NCBI GenBank assembly: GCA_021234155.1
Contig: JAJEKV010000400.1
Location: 172,784 to 236,783 of the forward strand
Reading direction: 5' to 3'
Length of the DNA stretch: 64,000 nt
Origin: Isoetes taiwanensis
Taxonomy: Eukaryota; Streptophyta; Lycopodiopsida; Isoetales; Isoetaceae
Made by a program: the position numbers and the translations under genes. This document shows, piece by piece, positions 21,600 through 33,635 of this stretch (positions are counted from its first letter, which is position 1; every line of letters begins with the position of its first letter). The notes below the pieces were generated by a model that was given only the letters and a program-made list of their open reading frames with translations, was not told where the DNA came from and ran no database searches.

Positions 21600-23450
21600 T
21601 GATTTTCTTGCATTCTTCAGGGCGGAAAAAGCGTTCCCTTAAGACCGGACCTGGCTGATTGCGAACCGAAGAAGACTTCCATCGCGTATGCGGGTCCGCC
21701 AAACGAGGCGTTCATCCCTCTCAATTTCGAGCAGATCTCATATCCGCAGCAAGTACAATGAAGTTTGGGATACCAGCGGGGTCATTCTGGCAAAACTTCC
21801 ATTGACAAGGTAAGGGAGACCACGAAGAAGCTCTAATAGAACTTCGAGCAAAATATACCCGGACGGGTTGAAGAAAGAGAAGTTAGAAAAGATTATCATA
21901 CCTATTTGCATTCAATAAGCGCACCGAGAGCAAAGCGGGGGATCCACAGTTCAAGGTTAATTGGGCATTGAATGAAAAAGAAGAGTAGAACCTACAACAA
22001 GCAAGGTTAAAAGTGAACCCACCAGCCGTGCTCAAAGAAGCGTAAAGAGGTCGCAAGAAATCAAAGAAACCACAACACCGAAAGCATAGCGAAAAAGGCC
22101 GTTTTAGGAGGCACCGGTATTAAATTAGAAGGGAGGTCGCCCATTAGAGCTTTGCAATGTGCCCAATAGCTTACACATGTTTTATGAGGAGAACATATCA
22201 CGCCCGGAAGTCATGTGCACAGATTTGCGGAAACCCTAAACACGCAAAGCCGATTTAGTCTCCAAGAAGGAGCTAGTTGTCCAAATCCCGGGCTTAAGGG
22301 AGCTTTTCTTCTTGGCTTCACAAGAGAAATTGCGTAAAATTAAAGACAACATCTCACGCCTTCAAGCAAACACAGTGTCCGATGTCGGGTGCCTCACGAG
22401 CTAACGAGCTTGGAGAGAGAGAGAAAGACATGGCGTAGTACATGCTCAAAGCTCTTGTTGAAAATGGGGGTGGCCCAAGATGATGGGATAGTTCAACGGT
22501 GGCCACTATAGCCGAGGTTTAGAATAATGAAGTGCAATTTTTGCAAAAAGCCAAGCAAAGGCTTACGTAATCTCAACGGGCTTGGGAGCTTACAAGGAGG
22601 CGGCCGGCTTGTGAGCATCTATCCCGTGACATTTAGGGTTGCCAATTGGAGATGAGGAGAGATGCTCCACATGCTTGGCTGGCATTCCGTGATGATTACA
22701 CCCTAAGTCCGAAGCTGAAATGTGGCCATTATATCATGTCACCGCCTCGAGTTTGCTTATGGAGAAGACGACCGCCTCAATGCTCGAAATAGTTCCAGGG
22801 CTTAGTGGAGGAATTGGGGAAGACAGTCAAAGCAGAACCCTTATATCTTTGGGGCAAACACACAAACAAACAAGTTGAGACAATTGACTTAGATGAGGTG
22901 GTAGCTACAACTGCAGGGCAAAGAACAGGAAAAGGAAGCACGTGAAAACACCTCTTAGTAAAAGGACCACTGGGACACAAGTCTACAAGGACTCGAACTC
23001 CACAAGCAAGAACAAAGCAAAAAGGTACACGTTTGTTTCGGAAGTGGGTACATTAGAAGCTGTGAGGCAAAGTGAACAACCACGAGGCAAGCGGTCGGCA
23101 CAATGCAACACCGAAAGCAGCGTACTAAAGACACCAACACGGTCCAAAGCGGATTCGGTAGTTCCGGCGATCTTTGAGAAATACAATATAGTTCCAAATT
23201 CTGCAGCAACCTCTACAAAGGCCTCCTCTAACACTCCTTTGTTGTTGCGGGGAAGACAAGGATGTTGAAGACCGAATATAGTGGATAAGCGGTGAACAGG
23301 GTTGTGGGCGAATCACAAGGCTCACAAGGTCCGGGACCAAAAATGTTATAGAGCCCGAGAGTGAGGGGTGAGTGGATGATTAGGTTGATGAGGGCGTGCC
23401 TATAGGCGTGGCACTAGGAAAAAAACCCTCGGTCTAATGTAATTTATATG
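21600..23450 (+). pseudogene. Decayed gene for an unknown charged protein
   Basis: Plus-strand pieces in several frames read SIAYAGPPNEAFIPLNFEQI with YPQQVQ, then LNEKEEQNL, QARLKVNPPAVLKEA and RGRKKSKKPQHRKHSEKG. Acidic and basic segments and ERERKTWRS follow. The order and composition give the impression of a long, hydrophilic, mostly helical protein of a repeat-borne family. From memory similar proteins are multi-copy in fern or lycophyte genomes, but I can name no function. Many stops and frame shifts occur. The 100-residue plus and minus frames at 22942-23340 are parts or shadows of it. It may belong with the next two pseudogenes as mobile-element cargo. Confidence 0.4.
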
Positions 23451-23956
23451 TACTTGTTTGGGGCCCAATTTTGTTTGCACAAGGCGTGCCAAAACGATCG
23501 ATTAAAAGTTTTTTGTTTAATACGGAATATATTTATTTTTCCCCATTGTGTCCTTGTAAAATTTGTTTGAGTTTCAACCTAGGGATCAATATGCATTTGC
23601 TGTGAGGAAGGAGAAAGGAGACACAAGTGGTGCTTACCGACTCTGTTCGAAGATAGTGAGAGAACCCAGAGCCGGATAATGAAGAAACCAAAGTGCAAAA
23701 CAACCTATTACATATAAAAGGTGCAATCCAATATTTAAGATCAAGCGGTTATTTTACTTGTCTTATTTCACTTGGCATAATATTACGCAAGTTTAGGTTG
23801 GTAATTGTAGCACCACTTTTGATTTTGGCAGAGACCAAGGAAAGTAGTTTACGTGGGCGGGGTTGACAAACCACCCTAGTCCCTTAAGCCACCACTTGGT
23901 AAGGGTTCCGATAGCCGAAACACCCATACATTGGGGCGGGGAGATCTGAGATAAGG

Positions 23957-24860
23957 ATGTATCTAACTATGGCTTCTCGGCACTCTCCATCATCCGGTAG
24001 CAAAGATAAACCGAGTCCGCCAGTTCGAAGCGTACCCCGGCACATCCGCATAGCACTTCCCGAGAATCCAAAGATAGACAAGCGCGATGCAGTGGAACAT
24101 CGACAAAGGGTTGCAAACGTCGAGGGATGGACACCGGCACGGAAGTGCATGGTGCTTGACATAAATGGTGTCTTCGCAACGGACACCTATGAGAGGAGAA
24201 TGAGCGGGGGAAAATCTTGCATCCACCACAAACGAACCATGTTGTAAAAAAACCGCAAGTAAGTACCTCATTTGCGCACCAGGGTATCATGAGTTTGTGG
24301 AGTGGGCCTTCCGAGAGGTTTGATGTTGTGATTTGGAGTGCTTCTCTACTGGAATACAAGGGATATGGTGGATGCATTGTTCACGATTTGCGGACCAGAT
24401 TCTTGAAGATATATGGTCAAGAGCATTGCTATGCATGCGAGCATCCAACCAGCCACGGAAAAATAACTTTTTTCAAGGAGTTGAAGGTTGTACGGAGGAT
24501 TTTCCTCAATATCATGGTATGATTTTCTTGGTTGATGACGGCCTACACAAAGGGTTTCTAAACCCGCACACACAACCGTTCTGTTATGCCTTTCAAGGGG
24601 CAAAGAAGAGGACAATTTTTGGAGAAGTTTGTGTGTCGGCTTTGGAATACTTGTCTTCTCTCACAAAGACAGAAACGATCTCACAAATTGATTTCAGCGA
24701 TGCATGGTTGGCCAGGAGGCGATTGCGATCTTTGGATTCTTGTCTCAACAACTACCTTGTCTCGGCCTACTATATCCTTAATGCTCCTCTTGAAGTACAA
24801 AGGCGGTTGCTAGGCACCCTTCTGGCGGCGAGCATGACTTTGAAGACCGATGACTCATGA
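23957..24860 (+). pseudogene. FCP1-like HAD phosphatase, frame-shifted
   Basis: Three overlapping plus frames reconstruct the order of an FCP1/NLI-interacting-factor-like HAD domain. They carry ARKCMVLDINGVFATD (motif I, first Asp present, Asn at the usual second-Asp position), then FDVVIWSAS (motif II), GQEHCYACEHP, and FFKELKVV with YHGMIFLVDDGLHKG (acidic motif). They end with NPHTQPFCYAFQG. Such domains dephosphorylate phosphoserine, classically in the RNA polymerase II tail. The plant-type DxNG variant is known in FCP1-like paralogues. Frame shifts near 24240 and 24480-24500 make it non-functional. A 175-residue frame (24333-24860) continues past the domain with no recognised fold. The first part is preceded by a basic, Ser/Pro-rich N-terminus. 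Confidence 0.7.
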
Positions 24861-25200
24861 AGTAACCATTGTATACTACTTTTTGTAATATATATGCATG
24901 ATTACTTTGTGTTATCTTGAGTATTGAGTGATCTTGTAAGATGTCTCTAATCTTGAGTGTACAATTTTCTGTAATATATATCAAGCTTACTCTCCAATAC
25001 TACAAGCATTGTTTCCAATACTAAAATACTCCAATACAGCAGTCCAATACTACAAAACTTGTCTCACAAGCATTGTCTCCAATATAATGATCAAAATTTG
25101 AGACAAGTACACAAGTAACTACAGACCTGTCAAAATGATAAAACAACTAGGTCAAAGCATATTCAACCTTCATATGGCCGGTATCAATGATCATCTAGTG
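24861..25200. other. Intergenic, with short CCAATACTACAA repeats
   Basis: Between 24990 and 25090 the words CCAATACTACAA, CCAATACTAAAATA and CAAGCATTGTCTCC repeat irregularly. No gene is seen. The block lies between two convergent pseudogenes. Confidence 0.5.
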
Positions 25201-28200
25201 AGTAGCCGATCAAGGGAAAACTGTTGGTGCGGGGAATCACGATTCATCTCAAACTTGATAGCCGATGCGTGATGACTATCTTTGGAAGGTCGGGGCCTTT
25301 GTCTTCAAGTAGCTCCCAAGTACCATCGAGTTTGGGCGACATAGTACAAACCAGCCAACACATGTTCATCGACATTGAAGGTCGACCCCTGACTATCCTT
25401 GACAATTACATCAAGGATATGCCTCGGCTTAACACATTTCACCACATAGAAATGCATTCTCCGATTTCCCTCCTGGCCTACAAACAAAGTTATCACCTTC
25501 CTCTATGTTTCCACTAAGCCATTCTCCATCACCTTCAAAAATGCCTCATCGATTTGGGTCTTCAATACCTTCACCAGTGAGACTTTTAACGGCCTTAGAG
25601 TAACATATTTCCAATTCTTTAACCTCACCTTGTTCACACAAGATGACCATTTTCCTTTCAAATAGTTACCACGAAACAACTTAAACCTCTATGAGCCACC
25701 CCTTGTGCTTGATTTGGCCAAGTATGTCACGATCGCGTGTATAATCTTGGTCCCTTCTACCACGACCGCGATCCGGCGATTGCGTCCTATCAACATCATC
25801 CTTTCCAATGAACGAAGTGCACGCAAAAGGCGGCAACAAGTATGCAGTTCACATACGATATTGAGGCAATACTGACAATACGGCGAGATAAAAGCGGGAT
25901 GAAAGCACTTTTTAAAGCGGGGATGAAAGCACGTTAAAAGCAAATGAATGCGGATGAAAGCATATTACCTCTTGATGTCCCCGGATTCGCGGCACCTTCA
26001 TTCCATTGCGTGGCGAATTCGAGCATCGATTGACACCTAAATCTCACTCCATCATACTTGAAATTTTGCTCTCTAGTGAATGCCCCTTTAAGGGGCCCTT
26101 GCCCATAGGTGCTCTCCCTTACCATGGGCTGTCCCAAAGAAATTCCATATTATTTCTTTCCCTAGCTGGTGGTGATATCTTGGTAGGAAATAGAATGGTA
26201 GGGCGATTTGAATTGGCTAGAACAACCATCCGACCAAACTATATGCCGGAGAATTCTACACCATTTGATACTAGCCATGAATTGTGCTTTCTAAGGCAGT
26301 CTTTGCACAAAAGAGTGTCATGAATCTTGTCATCACTCAAGTAAAAAATGGGTTTCCTTCAATAGCTTTTGATCCCGATTTTGTTGTCCATCCTATACGT
26401 GATGTGGGCGAGGGTGTTATCTGGTCATTGTGCCAATCTTGGCTTTGAACCTCCTTTGTATTTTTATCTTTGTAATTCTACGCAAAATCAATTCACGAAA
26501 CAATGGTGCCATCTTGGATATTGTCGGGCAACCCCACGAATTGCATGGGCCGCCATCTAGCCACCGCAATTGTGTGGCGGCCACGAATATCTTCAATGTG
26601 GAACACGGATATGAAATGAAATCCTTCCTTGCCGTTCTCTTGTAAGACAATCTAAGGGTGGCTTTGGTCCTTTTTTTTTCCCTTGCCATTTGAGGTCTCA
26701 TCTTGTGCTCTGACTTGGTACGTGTCCCACCAGTACCTTGGATTTCTTACTTTTGTTTCCCTTCTTCTCAACTTGTGCAGTAGCTTCAGTACGTGTCCCA
26801 CCATCTACCTTGGATTTCTTACTTTTTGTTTCCTTCTTGGTGGCATTGAATCTTTTCTTTTCTAACGCCACGGCACTTCTAATAAGCCTTGTTTTGCAAC
26901 TCCACCAGCTTCTTACTGTCTCCCTTTGAATGCAACAAGGTGCATAGCATATATTATAGAAGATTAAGCGCATGTTGAAAGCACAAAAAGCGATGTCTGC
27001 GGATGGCGGCACATATATCGGCATGCTTGACAAGCAATAAAAGTATTACCTTTTCAAAGCGTCTTCCATTCAAGCAAGAACTCATGATTCTCTCTTTCTC
27101 TTGGACATATCGAAGACTTTTATGCCACAATTCGACATATGCGCATCAGCGGTCATGTTTATACCATTCTTCACCCTCGCTCTTGTTGCAAACCATGACC
27201 CTCCAGAGCTATTTGGTTGAGTCATGCATATATGTTGGTCGGCGGACAATTCTCACCAGTCCATTGGACCTCGCATTGCACTTGCACTCTTCACCATGGA
27301 ATCGGTTACGACCTTAATGCATTGATTGCTACCACGGCATACTCAACTTCATATGGTATATGCAACAAGCAGGTTTCCCTTTCGATACTTTCTTTACATA
27401 AATAGGTTTCAACTTCTGAAAGCCTTTAAGCAAGCAGGTGTTCGGGATGTGCCTTTTTGTATTATTGATATAGTACTTGACTGAATGGTGGCCTTTGGTT
27501 AGGAATATTTATGCAATAATAGCAAAAAAAAAAAAATGTATGGAAACTTGTACATCGTGTGACCTCCATAAGGTGCAAGGGATAAGAAATCGGAAGCGAC
27601 TCTCAACGGTGTTCACAACATCTTTCTTGCAAGGGAGACTACGCTATTTTGTTTCGAATTACATTTATGCTTTGCTTGCAAGCGGGGGTGAGAGAATCGC
27701 ACCTCAACCTCCTTTGGAAACAAGACCACGAACCATTTCAAGGAAGGCTTCGATTTCCTTAGCTGTACGGTTGCAATAGTTGACCTCATGCAACCTATCA
27801 TAAGAAATATTGCACATTAATCAATGAACATATCCACGCCCAATCCTTTCAGCAGAGATACAGCACTTTGAAAGCATGAAGAAACACGGGCATGAAAGCA
27901 AGAATTAGATGTACCTAACAGCCCCGCCATAGTGGAATTGCATCACCGATTTTGTGGAAGAAGCCATCACAAGTGTAGAGATTACGGATCTCCAAATATC
28001 ATGGTTCCTTTGCCTCTTTGTTTTTGCCATTATGCTGTTTCAAGTTGTTGCTTGGCGGCACCCATTGCCTTGCACTCCTTTGGATTTTGGCAAAATTCTA
28101 GGTTCGAAATTTCCATTTCATGGTGATGAACCACCCTCTTCATCACATCGGCCTTGAGTTGGTGAATGCTTTTGGTGAGCTTATTGAAGTAATCAACTAC

Positions 28201-28290
28201 TTGCTTGGCTATTTCTTGCATGCGTCTCATGCTCGGATCCTCCCGTTCAACTGCTACCATGCAACTCCTGCTGCCCCTGCGCACCAACGC
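25200..28290 (-). pseudogene. Unknown transposase-like protein (DFA.NY / WSDGC family)
   Basis: Minus-strand fragments line up as one long gene. The N-terminal helical segment is KADVMKRVVHHHEMEISNLE with FCQNPKECKAMG (28287-28030). A Cys/His-like middle follows, then DFA-stop-NYKDKNTKEVQSQ (about 26500), RHIVWSDGCSSQFKS (26207-26251) and KYDGVRFRCQSMLEFATQWN (about 25990-26060). A C-terminal BAH-like strand region has FYVVKCVKPRHIL and VLAGLYYV (25305-25496). The spaced acidic motifs and the later basic helix suggest an RNase H-like (DDE) fold, but this is inference. I recall similar proteins as multi-copy and unannotated in seedless plants. Many stops and an internal tandem repeat show decay. 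Confidence 0.45.
26718..26834. repeat. Internal tandem duplication in the transposase-like relic
   Basis: GTACGTGTCCCACCA, TACCTTGGATTTCTTACTTT and GTTTCC occur twice, about 72 bp apart. In translation this duplicates a basic linker (KKSKVDGGTRT and KKSKVLVGHVP). Confidence 0.85.
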
Positions 28291-28316
28291 CTACCAAAGA
28301 CATTGGCAAAAGCGCT

Positions 28317-29240
28317 TCACCTCGGGCCAGCGGTCACCATACCGGACATACCCCCGGAGATGAAAGGTATCAAGCCACAACTCCACGGCCGAGAAATCTG
28401 CATCGGCCCGGTAGGGTGTTCAAGCGGACACAGATCTAGAGGGCGAGAGGCAACAGCACCGCTGACTAGACAAAACCTGGGGGTAATGATCGAAATGGAG
28501 GTAGGGGTGTTACTCACGGTATAAAGGGTACACACCATCCGGTGCACATGGGGAAGTGATAGCCCGGTCATGCCTAGCATATCGCCTAGCGCGCACTAAT
28601 CGCCTATTACAATAGGTGAAAGACAAGTCCCAGGGACCTCAACCAAGGCCAAATCACGCAACAAACGAGACCATCGGTCTTTCTCAAACCATACACAACG
28701 GGTTCCAGAAGCGAGCAATCCTCTACTCGCTCTACAATATTGAAGTCCCCCTAATGACAACCGGCGACACTGCAGAACCCACCAAGGGCTGCCAACTTAT
28801 TGGATTTGTGGCCCATAAAGCACCCGGGAGAAGGTGGATTAGGGGCATAAGCATTCACAATTCCCCCTCTTGCCCTCCCTCCAACCACTTAATTATTGCC
28901 CATAGCCAAACACATGCTTACTGATGCGTGACACTGCACATCCATCCTCAAGCAATAAGAGTACCCCCCCACTAGTCGCCCCGGAGAAGAAGAAGCAATA
29001 GAGCCAAAATGCCTACCAACCATATTCATGAGCACGGACATATCACCCTGTGACACTTATGCTCTGAATGCAAACAATATCGGGGCCTTGCTTGCCAAAA
29101 GTGCAAAAAACGGGCCTCTTACTACTAGAGGAATGCACCCCCCCACTCCCCACATTCCAAGCGAGGATGGAAACCCTATTCATCCCGGGAGGAGAAGTGT
29201 CCAGCCCCACATGCCTACCACCCGGACCATCACGGCCCAC
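28317..29240 (-). mobile_element. LINE APE-endonuclease remnant, minus strand
   Basis: The minus strand reads RVSILAWNVGSGG, KQGPDIVCIQ, GGVLLLLEDGC, CECLCP, GSPWWVL and a further 80 residues with no stop (28317-28580). The ILAWNV...PDIVCIQ start and GGVLLL segment are hallmarks of plant L1-type endonucleases. Frames shift several times and the RT that should follow toward 27 kb is absent; the transposase-like relic is there instead. It is therefore a truncated or interrupted LINE. Confidence 0.6.
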
Positions 29241-29717
29241 TCCCGCGAGTTATCATCTAGAGCGGAGGATTAATCCGACAATATGACCCCGATGCATCGC
29301 TCTCGTGAGATTCCACTTCAACTGCGTGTTGGAGTTCCCCGAGAACCTCCATACGGTCATGGGCCACACTAGTCTCTACCTCCAGCCCCGCTGCTCCAGC
29401 CACCTCATACTCGACACATCTGGCCTAAAGAGACATCCCCGGCCGAGGGATCCTTCGGCCCCTCGCGGCCACGTCCTCCGGACCCTAGCCACAACCAAAT
29501 CATCGAGCCCTCCCACGAGCCACCGTCCCTAGCCACCATCCAATGGGCGGCCAACAACAAGCTTTGCCGGCCTGCGTCCCACACCACCTCGCCCAACTCC
29601 ATTTCTTGCCAACACGAGTCCCTCTCTTGTTGCCCTCGAGGTGGCGTCCCGGGCCCTGCATCAACACCGCAACCCCTACCACATCACAAGCACAAGCAGG
29701 ATCATCAAGCGGTCGGG
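29241..29717. other. GC-rich stretch between opposed LINE remnants
   Basis: Overlapping frames exist on both strands. On the minus strand it would be the ORF1 or 5' UTR side of the LINE at 28317-29240. The Pro/Ser/Ala-rich plus-strand and Gly/Trp-rich minus-strand translations are not diagnostic. Confidence 0.3.
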
Positions 29718-31541
29718 ATGGTAGCAATAGATGGAAACATCCGTGGGATCTCGGGAGCCATTCAAAAGCTTCAATCGGAAGAAAATGCGGGGACCACTAC
29801 GCCTTTGGAAGAGAATGTTGGATCGGCATTGGAAGAAATTATTAAGGATTTGGAGAAACACCTATTTTGGTGGTCTATCCCAAAAAGTGCCTCTTATTGG
29901 TGGTATCCGGAGGCCAAGTCGGGTCCTTAATAGTACCCGCGTGATATGGCTTCATTGTTACTAGCCCCATGTCAAAGTATATGAACTCAATCAAGAGCCC
30001 AAAATTTCATATAGGGTGGCACTAAGGAGGGTGTTGTGATTAAAGGTGGCTTGGTCCAAATGCATCCGTCTAAAATGGGCAAGTGGTCTCGACATGATGT
30101 ACTTCTCCCTATAGAGCAAAGTCCCCATTTCAAACTTCATTTGGAGGCTTTTAAATGATTAAAATGACTCTATTTTACGCCTTCCCAAGCAATCTCTTAG
30201 TCATTGTATCCCTATAGGCAAGATTGTCAAACTAGTTTCGTATTGGGCATTGTTTCATCGCTGAAGTTTTCCAAATGCTTCTCCTTTTTGCATGGATTAT
30301 TGGCAACACAGGATGTAGTTAGACATCTTTTTTGGTCGTGCCCTTCCACCCATGCCCTATTGCAGATTCACTGGTATTGTGTACCTCTGCCACTGAACCT
30401 CTTAGCATCTCCACTTGCTGCATCCATTCATCCCAATGCACAGAGATGATGGGTTCTTGCAGGTGCTATTTCTATTCAAGTATGGTATGAAGGTGGTCAC
30501 CTACTAGCTTCACTTGAGTTTCAAGATAATTTTTTTACTCTCGGTTGGGATGTGCATCTGGGTGAAGATAATAGAGAATTTGCCTCTTATGGAGGTTGGT
30601 GGCATGGAAATGATGGATTTGGGTTTGCCACAAGGATACACAAAAAGGCAAGTACTTTGTCAATTCCATATATCGTGATTCTCTTAGCTCCACGGTCCCT
30701 TCCCCTTTGTGAAATGTGTGGCACTTACTTGATTTCACAACCAGGTTAGATTCGTACATGTTATTGGCTTTGGGATAAGTTACTTCATCCCAAAGTGTAA
30801 TTCTTTAGTAGCAAGTTATCAGTAGGTGCTGCATATGCATGCGCCTTAAGACATCACTATAATCTACCTACATACGCAATATCCGCTCGTCTTTTTAGAC
30901 AAGAGGCTTGAGCATCCCATCGATCCGAGACATGGATCGCCATTCTAGAATGGGACAAGCATGCATGTTTTGCATGCATGCGGTGGCGCATGCCCATTCT
31001 GGTTGGAGTTCTTGTCACTTTGTTTGTCAGGGGTTTTAGCAGACATGGACCGGCTACAAGGTTTTTCTAGCGATTGCATTGGATATTCAACGTGTCCTCT
31101 TGGAATCATACCCTAATGCATGGCCCCCATCTAAGCAAAAGGTATTTCATCTTGGTTTTGTTTGGCTCACGTAGTCACTCGAAGGAAGTGCCGATGACAC
31201 CACATTTTCTAGGGCATGTATTCATCGCTTGTGGAGTCATTGTTGTAGCATAGGCTAAGATGCTAATGGCTTATAGATGTTCCTTCCTGAAGTCAGACAT
31301 GAAAGATCACATTCAGATTCAATACATTTAAATTAACTCTTATAACTATTCTACTCTTCGATATTCAATACATTTAATTAACTCTTATAACTATTCTACT
31401 CTTCGATGAAGTGCACAGTGTTTTACGCTCATGTTCCAGAGGCATTTTTCTTGTGCTTACACAGATAGCCGAGATATTTATTTACATGGTATAATTTTAC
31501 TCTTGATGAATAAAAAAAATGTACATCCTTAAAAAAAAAAA
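29718..31541 (+). mobile_element. LINE 3' half with zf-RVT-like region and poly(A)
   Basis: Plus-strand fragments include LRIWRNTYFGGLSQKVPLIG, a stretch reading WRLLND, and QDVVRHLFWSCPSTHALLQ (about 30310-30370). The last matches the zf-RVT region (ET-x-HLFWxCP) that follows the RT in plant L1-type LINEs. The element ends with GATGAATAAAAAA, GTACATCCTT and an 11-base A run at 31531-31541. Frames are broken by stops and shifts. The RT catalytic core is not seen, so it is 5' truncated. Confidence 0.55.
31318..31407. repeat. Tandem 45-bp duplication
   Basis: Two adjacent copies of TTCAATACATTTA...CTACTCTTCGAT (31318-31362 and 31363-31407) differ by one A. This is a very recent local duplication inside the LINE 3' UTR. 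Confidence 0.95.
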
Positions 31542-33630
31542 GGAACCTTTTAAATTAATTCAAGCAATTTCTACCTTTCATGGACTTTTGCAAAGACCAC
31601 TTGGGCCCAATATCGTATTTAAGCCCAAAGCGAGTGTAAAATTGACTCCTTAAAAATGGTCAACATTTATCAAAGCAGAAGAAAGTACGAGATTCTATGA
31701 TAAGTAACGATTTCCTTTTGTCATTCCAATTAACGTTTTTCGTTCAATACATCATTTTTACCTTCATAAGAGTTGATAATTGAAACTAGAACAGCATAAC
31801 ATAAAGTTTAAATTTCCCTTTCTTTCGAATCAACGCTATAGAGTTCAATAGGCTTCTCAGAATTTTATCTTCAACGTCATCACGTCTCGTAGCTTTTCCA
31901 ATGTGAATAAATGGGAAAACACTGCGTAGGAGCAAGAAATCCCATTACTGCATTGAAACCGGAGAAGAAGGGTAAGAGCCTAAGTCACTAGCAGGTAAGC
32001 TACGGATCTCTTGGGCTCTTCACCCTTCACCATGCATGTTTAAATAACCAAAATATAAAGTATATTTAGTCCTTATACCATCCTAGCAACAGCAAGTGCA
32101 AACCCTGTATAATGGTCTTTTTAACATTTCAGTACTGAACATATGATGCAAACAGGACAACCATTTATTTGTCAAGTTAAAAACCTACTTCATTATCATG
32201 TGTCGCTAAAAATATAAGCATAAATCATCCTTTGTTATTCAATCATCGACAATACGCATTTAAATCTTGCACTATCCTATGTTCTACGACCTCCTGCATT
32301 TAAAGCATTAGACCCGGGTCTATGGTAGAGCTATAATATCTTCAAGTTCCACGATAACTTCGATTTTAACCTTGGCGTCCCATTGTATTAATTTCTTACG
32401 CACATAGCCTTATGTTGTTGCAAAGTAACTTTGCCTTCTAGCCGGTGAGAACATCTATGTAAGCACAATCTAGGCCAAATTCGTCTTTGAAAAGCATGGG
32501 CAAAAAAAGCCAAGTGTAAAAATCGACTCATCCGATTAATTTCTCATCTCAATATGGCGACACTACACGTACCCGCGTTTACGAACCCCATATCACAAAC
32601 ATGCAATAGTAACGCCATTTAATTATCAAAGGAAATTTAATATGTTCAATTCATTTTCCATGATCGAAATATGTTAAGCTGCATGGATTTTCGTTTATCA
32701 TGTCTACATCGTAAGACTAAAGATGCAAAATAACACTAGGTGTCAAATCATCCCATAAGCGCGAAATCTAATGCAACGAAAAAAAAAAATCATCACGTCT
32801 ACTCAAAATATGCAAGGTGTATGGATTCAAGAATGCCAAGTAGTGTAACACGAGATCTAAAATCGGCGCTCTAACATCATGAAATTATTTGAATATTTTG
32901 TTGTACGGCACTCATGGAGTCATATGCTCCTTTTAATAAGCTTGTTTGGCCAAAGAGGCCGTCATGTTCAAGAACCACAATACGCTCAAAATTTATTGTT
33001 AAGTCCACCTTGTTATTACTCTATTCCTTCCATTTTACATCATTACCCTATCCTTTCTATTTTACGGTATAAGATCGGTGGTCATATCGGCTATTGGTTA
33101 TCAAGCCATAACTATACAATTCAAATTAGTCCGTCACATGTCATGGGTCAACTTTTATAGATCATCATCTTCTTAACAACATATTTCCCTCATTTCTCTA
33201 TGGCTACCAACTGGGGACCAAAATAGATCATACATTCTAATGCCACTAGATTTCGTTTAGACCTAATAGATCTACCATTTAGTTTGGAAAAACATTCTTG
33301 AATGTGAAAATATCATGATGCAATCCTCATTAAATCAAATATTCAAGCATTTTAGTTAGCTTGATGCTTAAGTCTTAATCTTGTAACTCATAAACGATAT
33401 GAACTAAAATTGCTAGATCAATGCATTAAAGGTTTAGTAGTTTTTAGTTTCCCCGGGTTTCTTCAGAACCACTTTGATACATTTAGCAATCTTCATATCT
33501 TGGCAATTACATTAGGGGGTTTTGATTTGTTAGACATGGTATTGCTTTTTTCCTGATGCTCATTTAACATATGTCAACTTTATAGTGGCAATCACACCTT
33601 GCTCATCATCTTTAGAAGTTCTCTTTTGAT
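31542..33630. other. AT-rich intergenic DNA
   Basis: Only short random frames are present. The longest (32879-33160, plus) is not recognisable. No repeats or splice-like structure were identified. Confidence 0.5.
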
Positions 33631-33635
33631 CGGCC

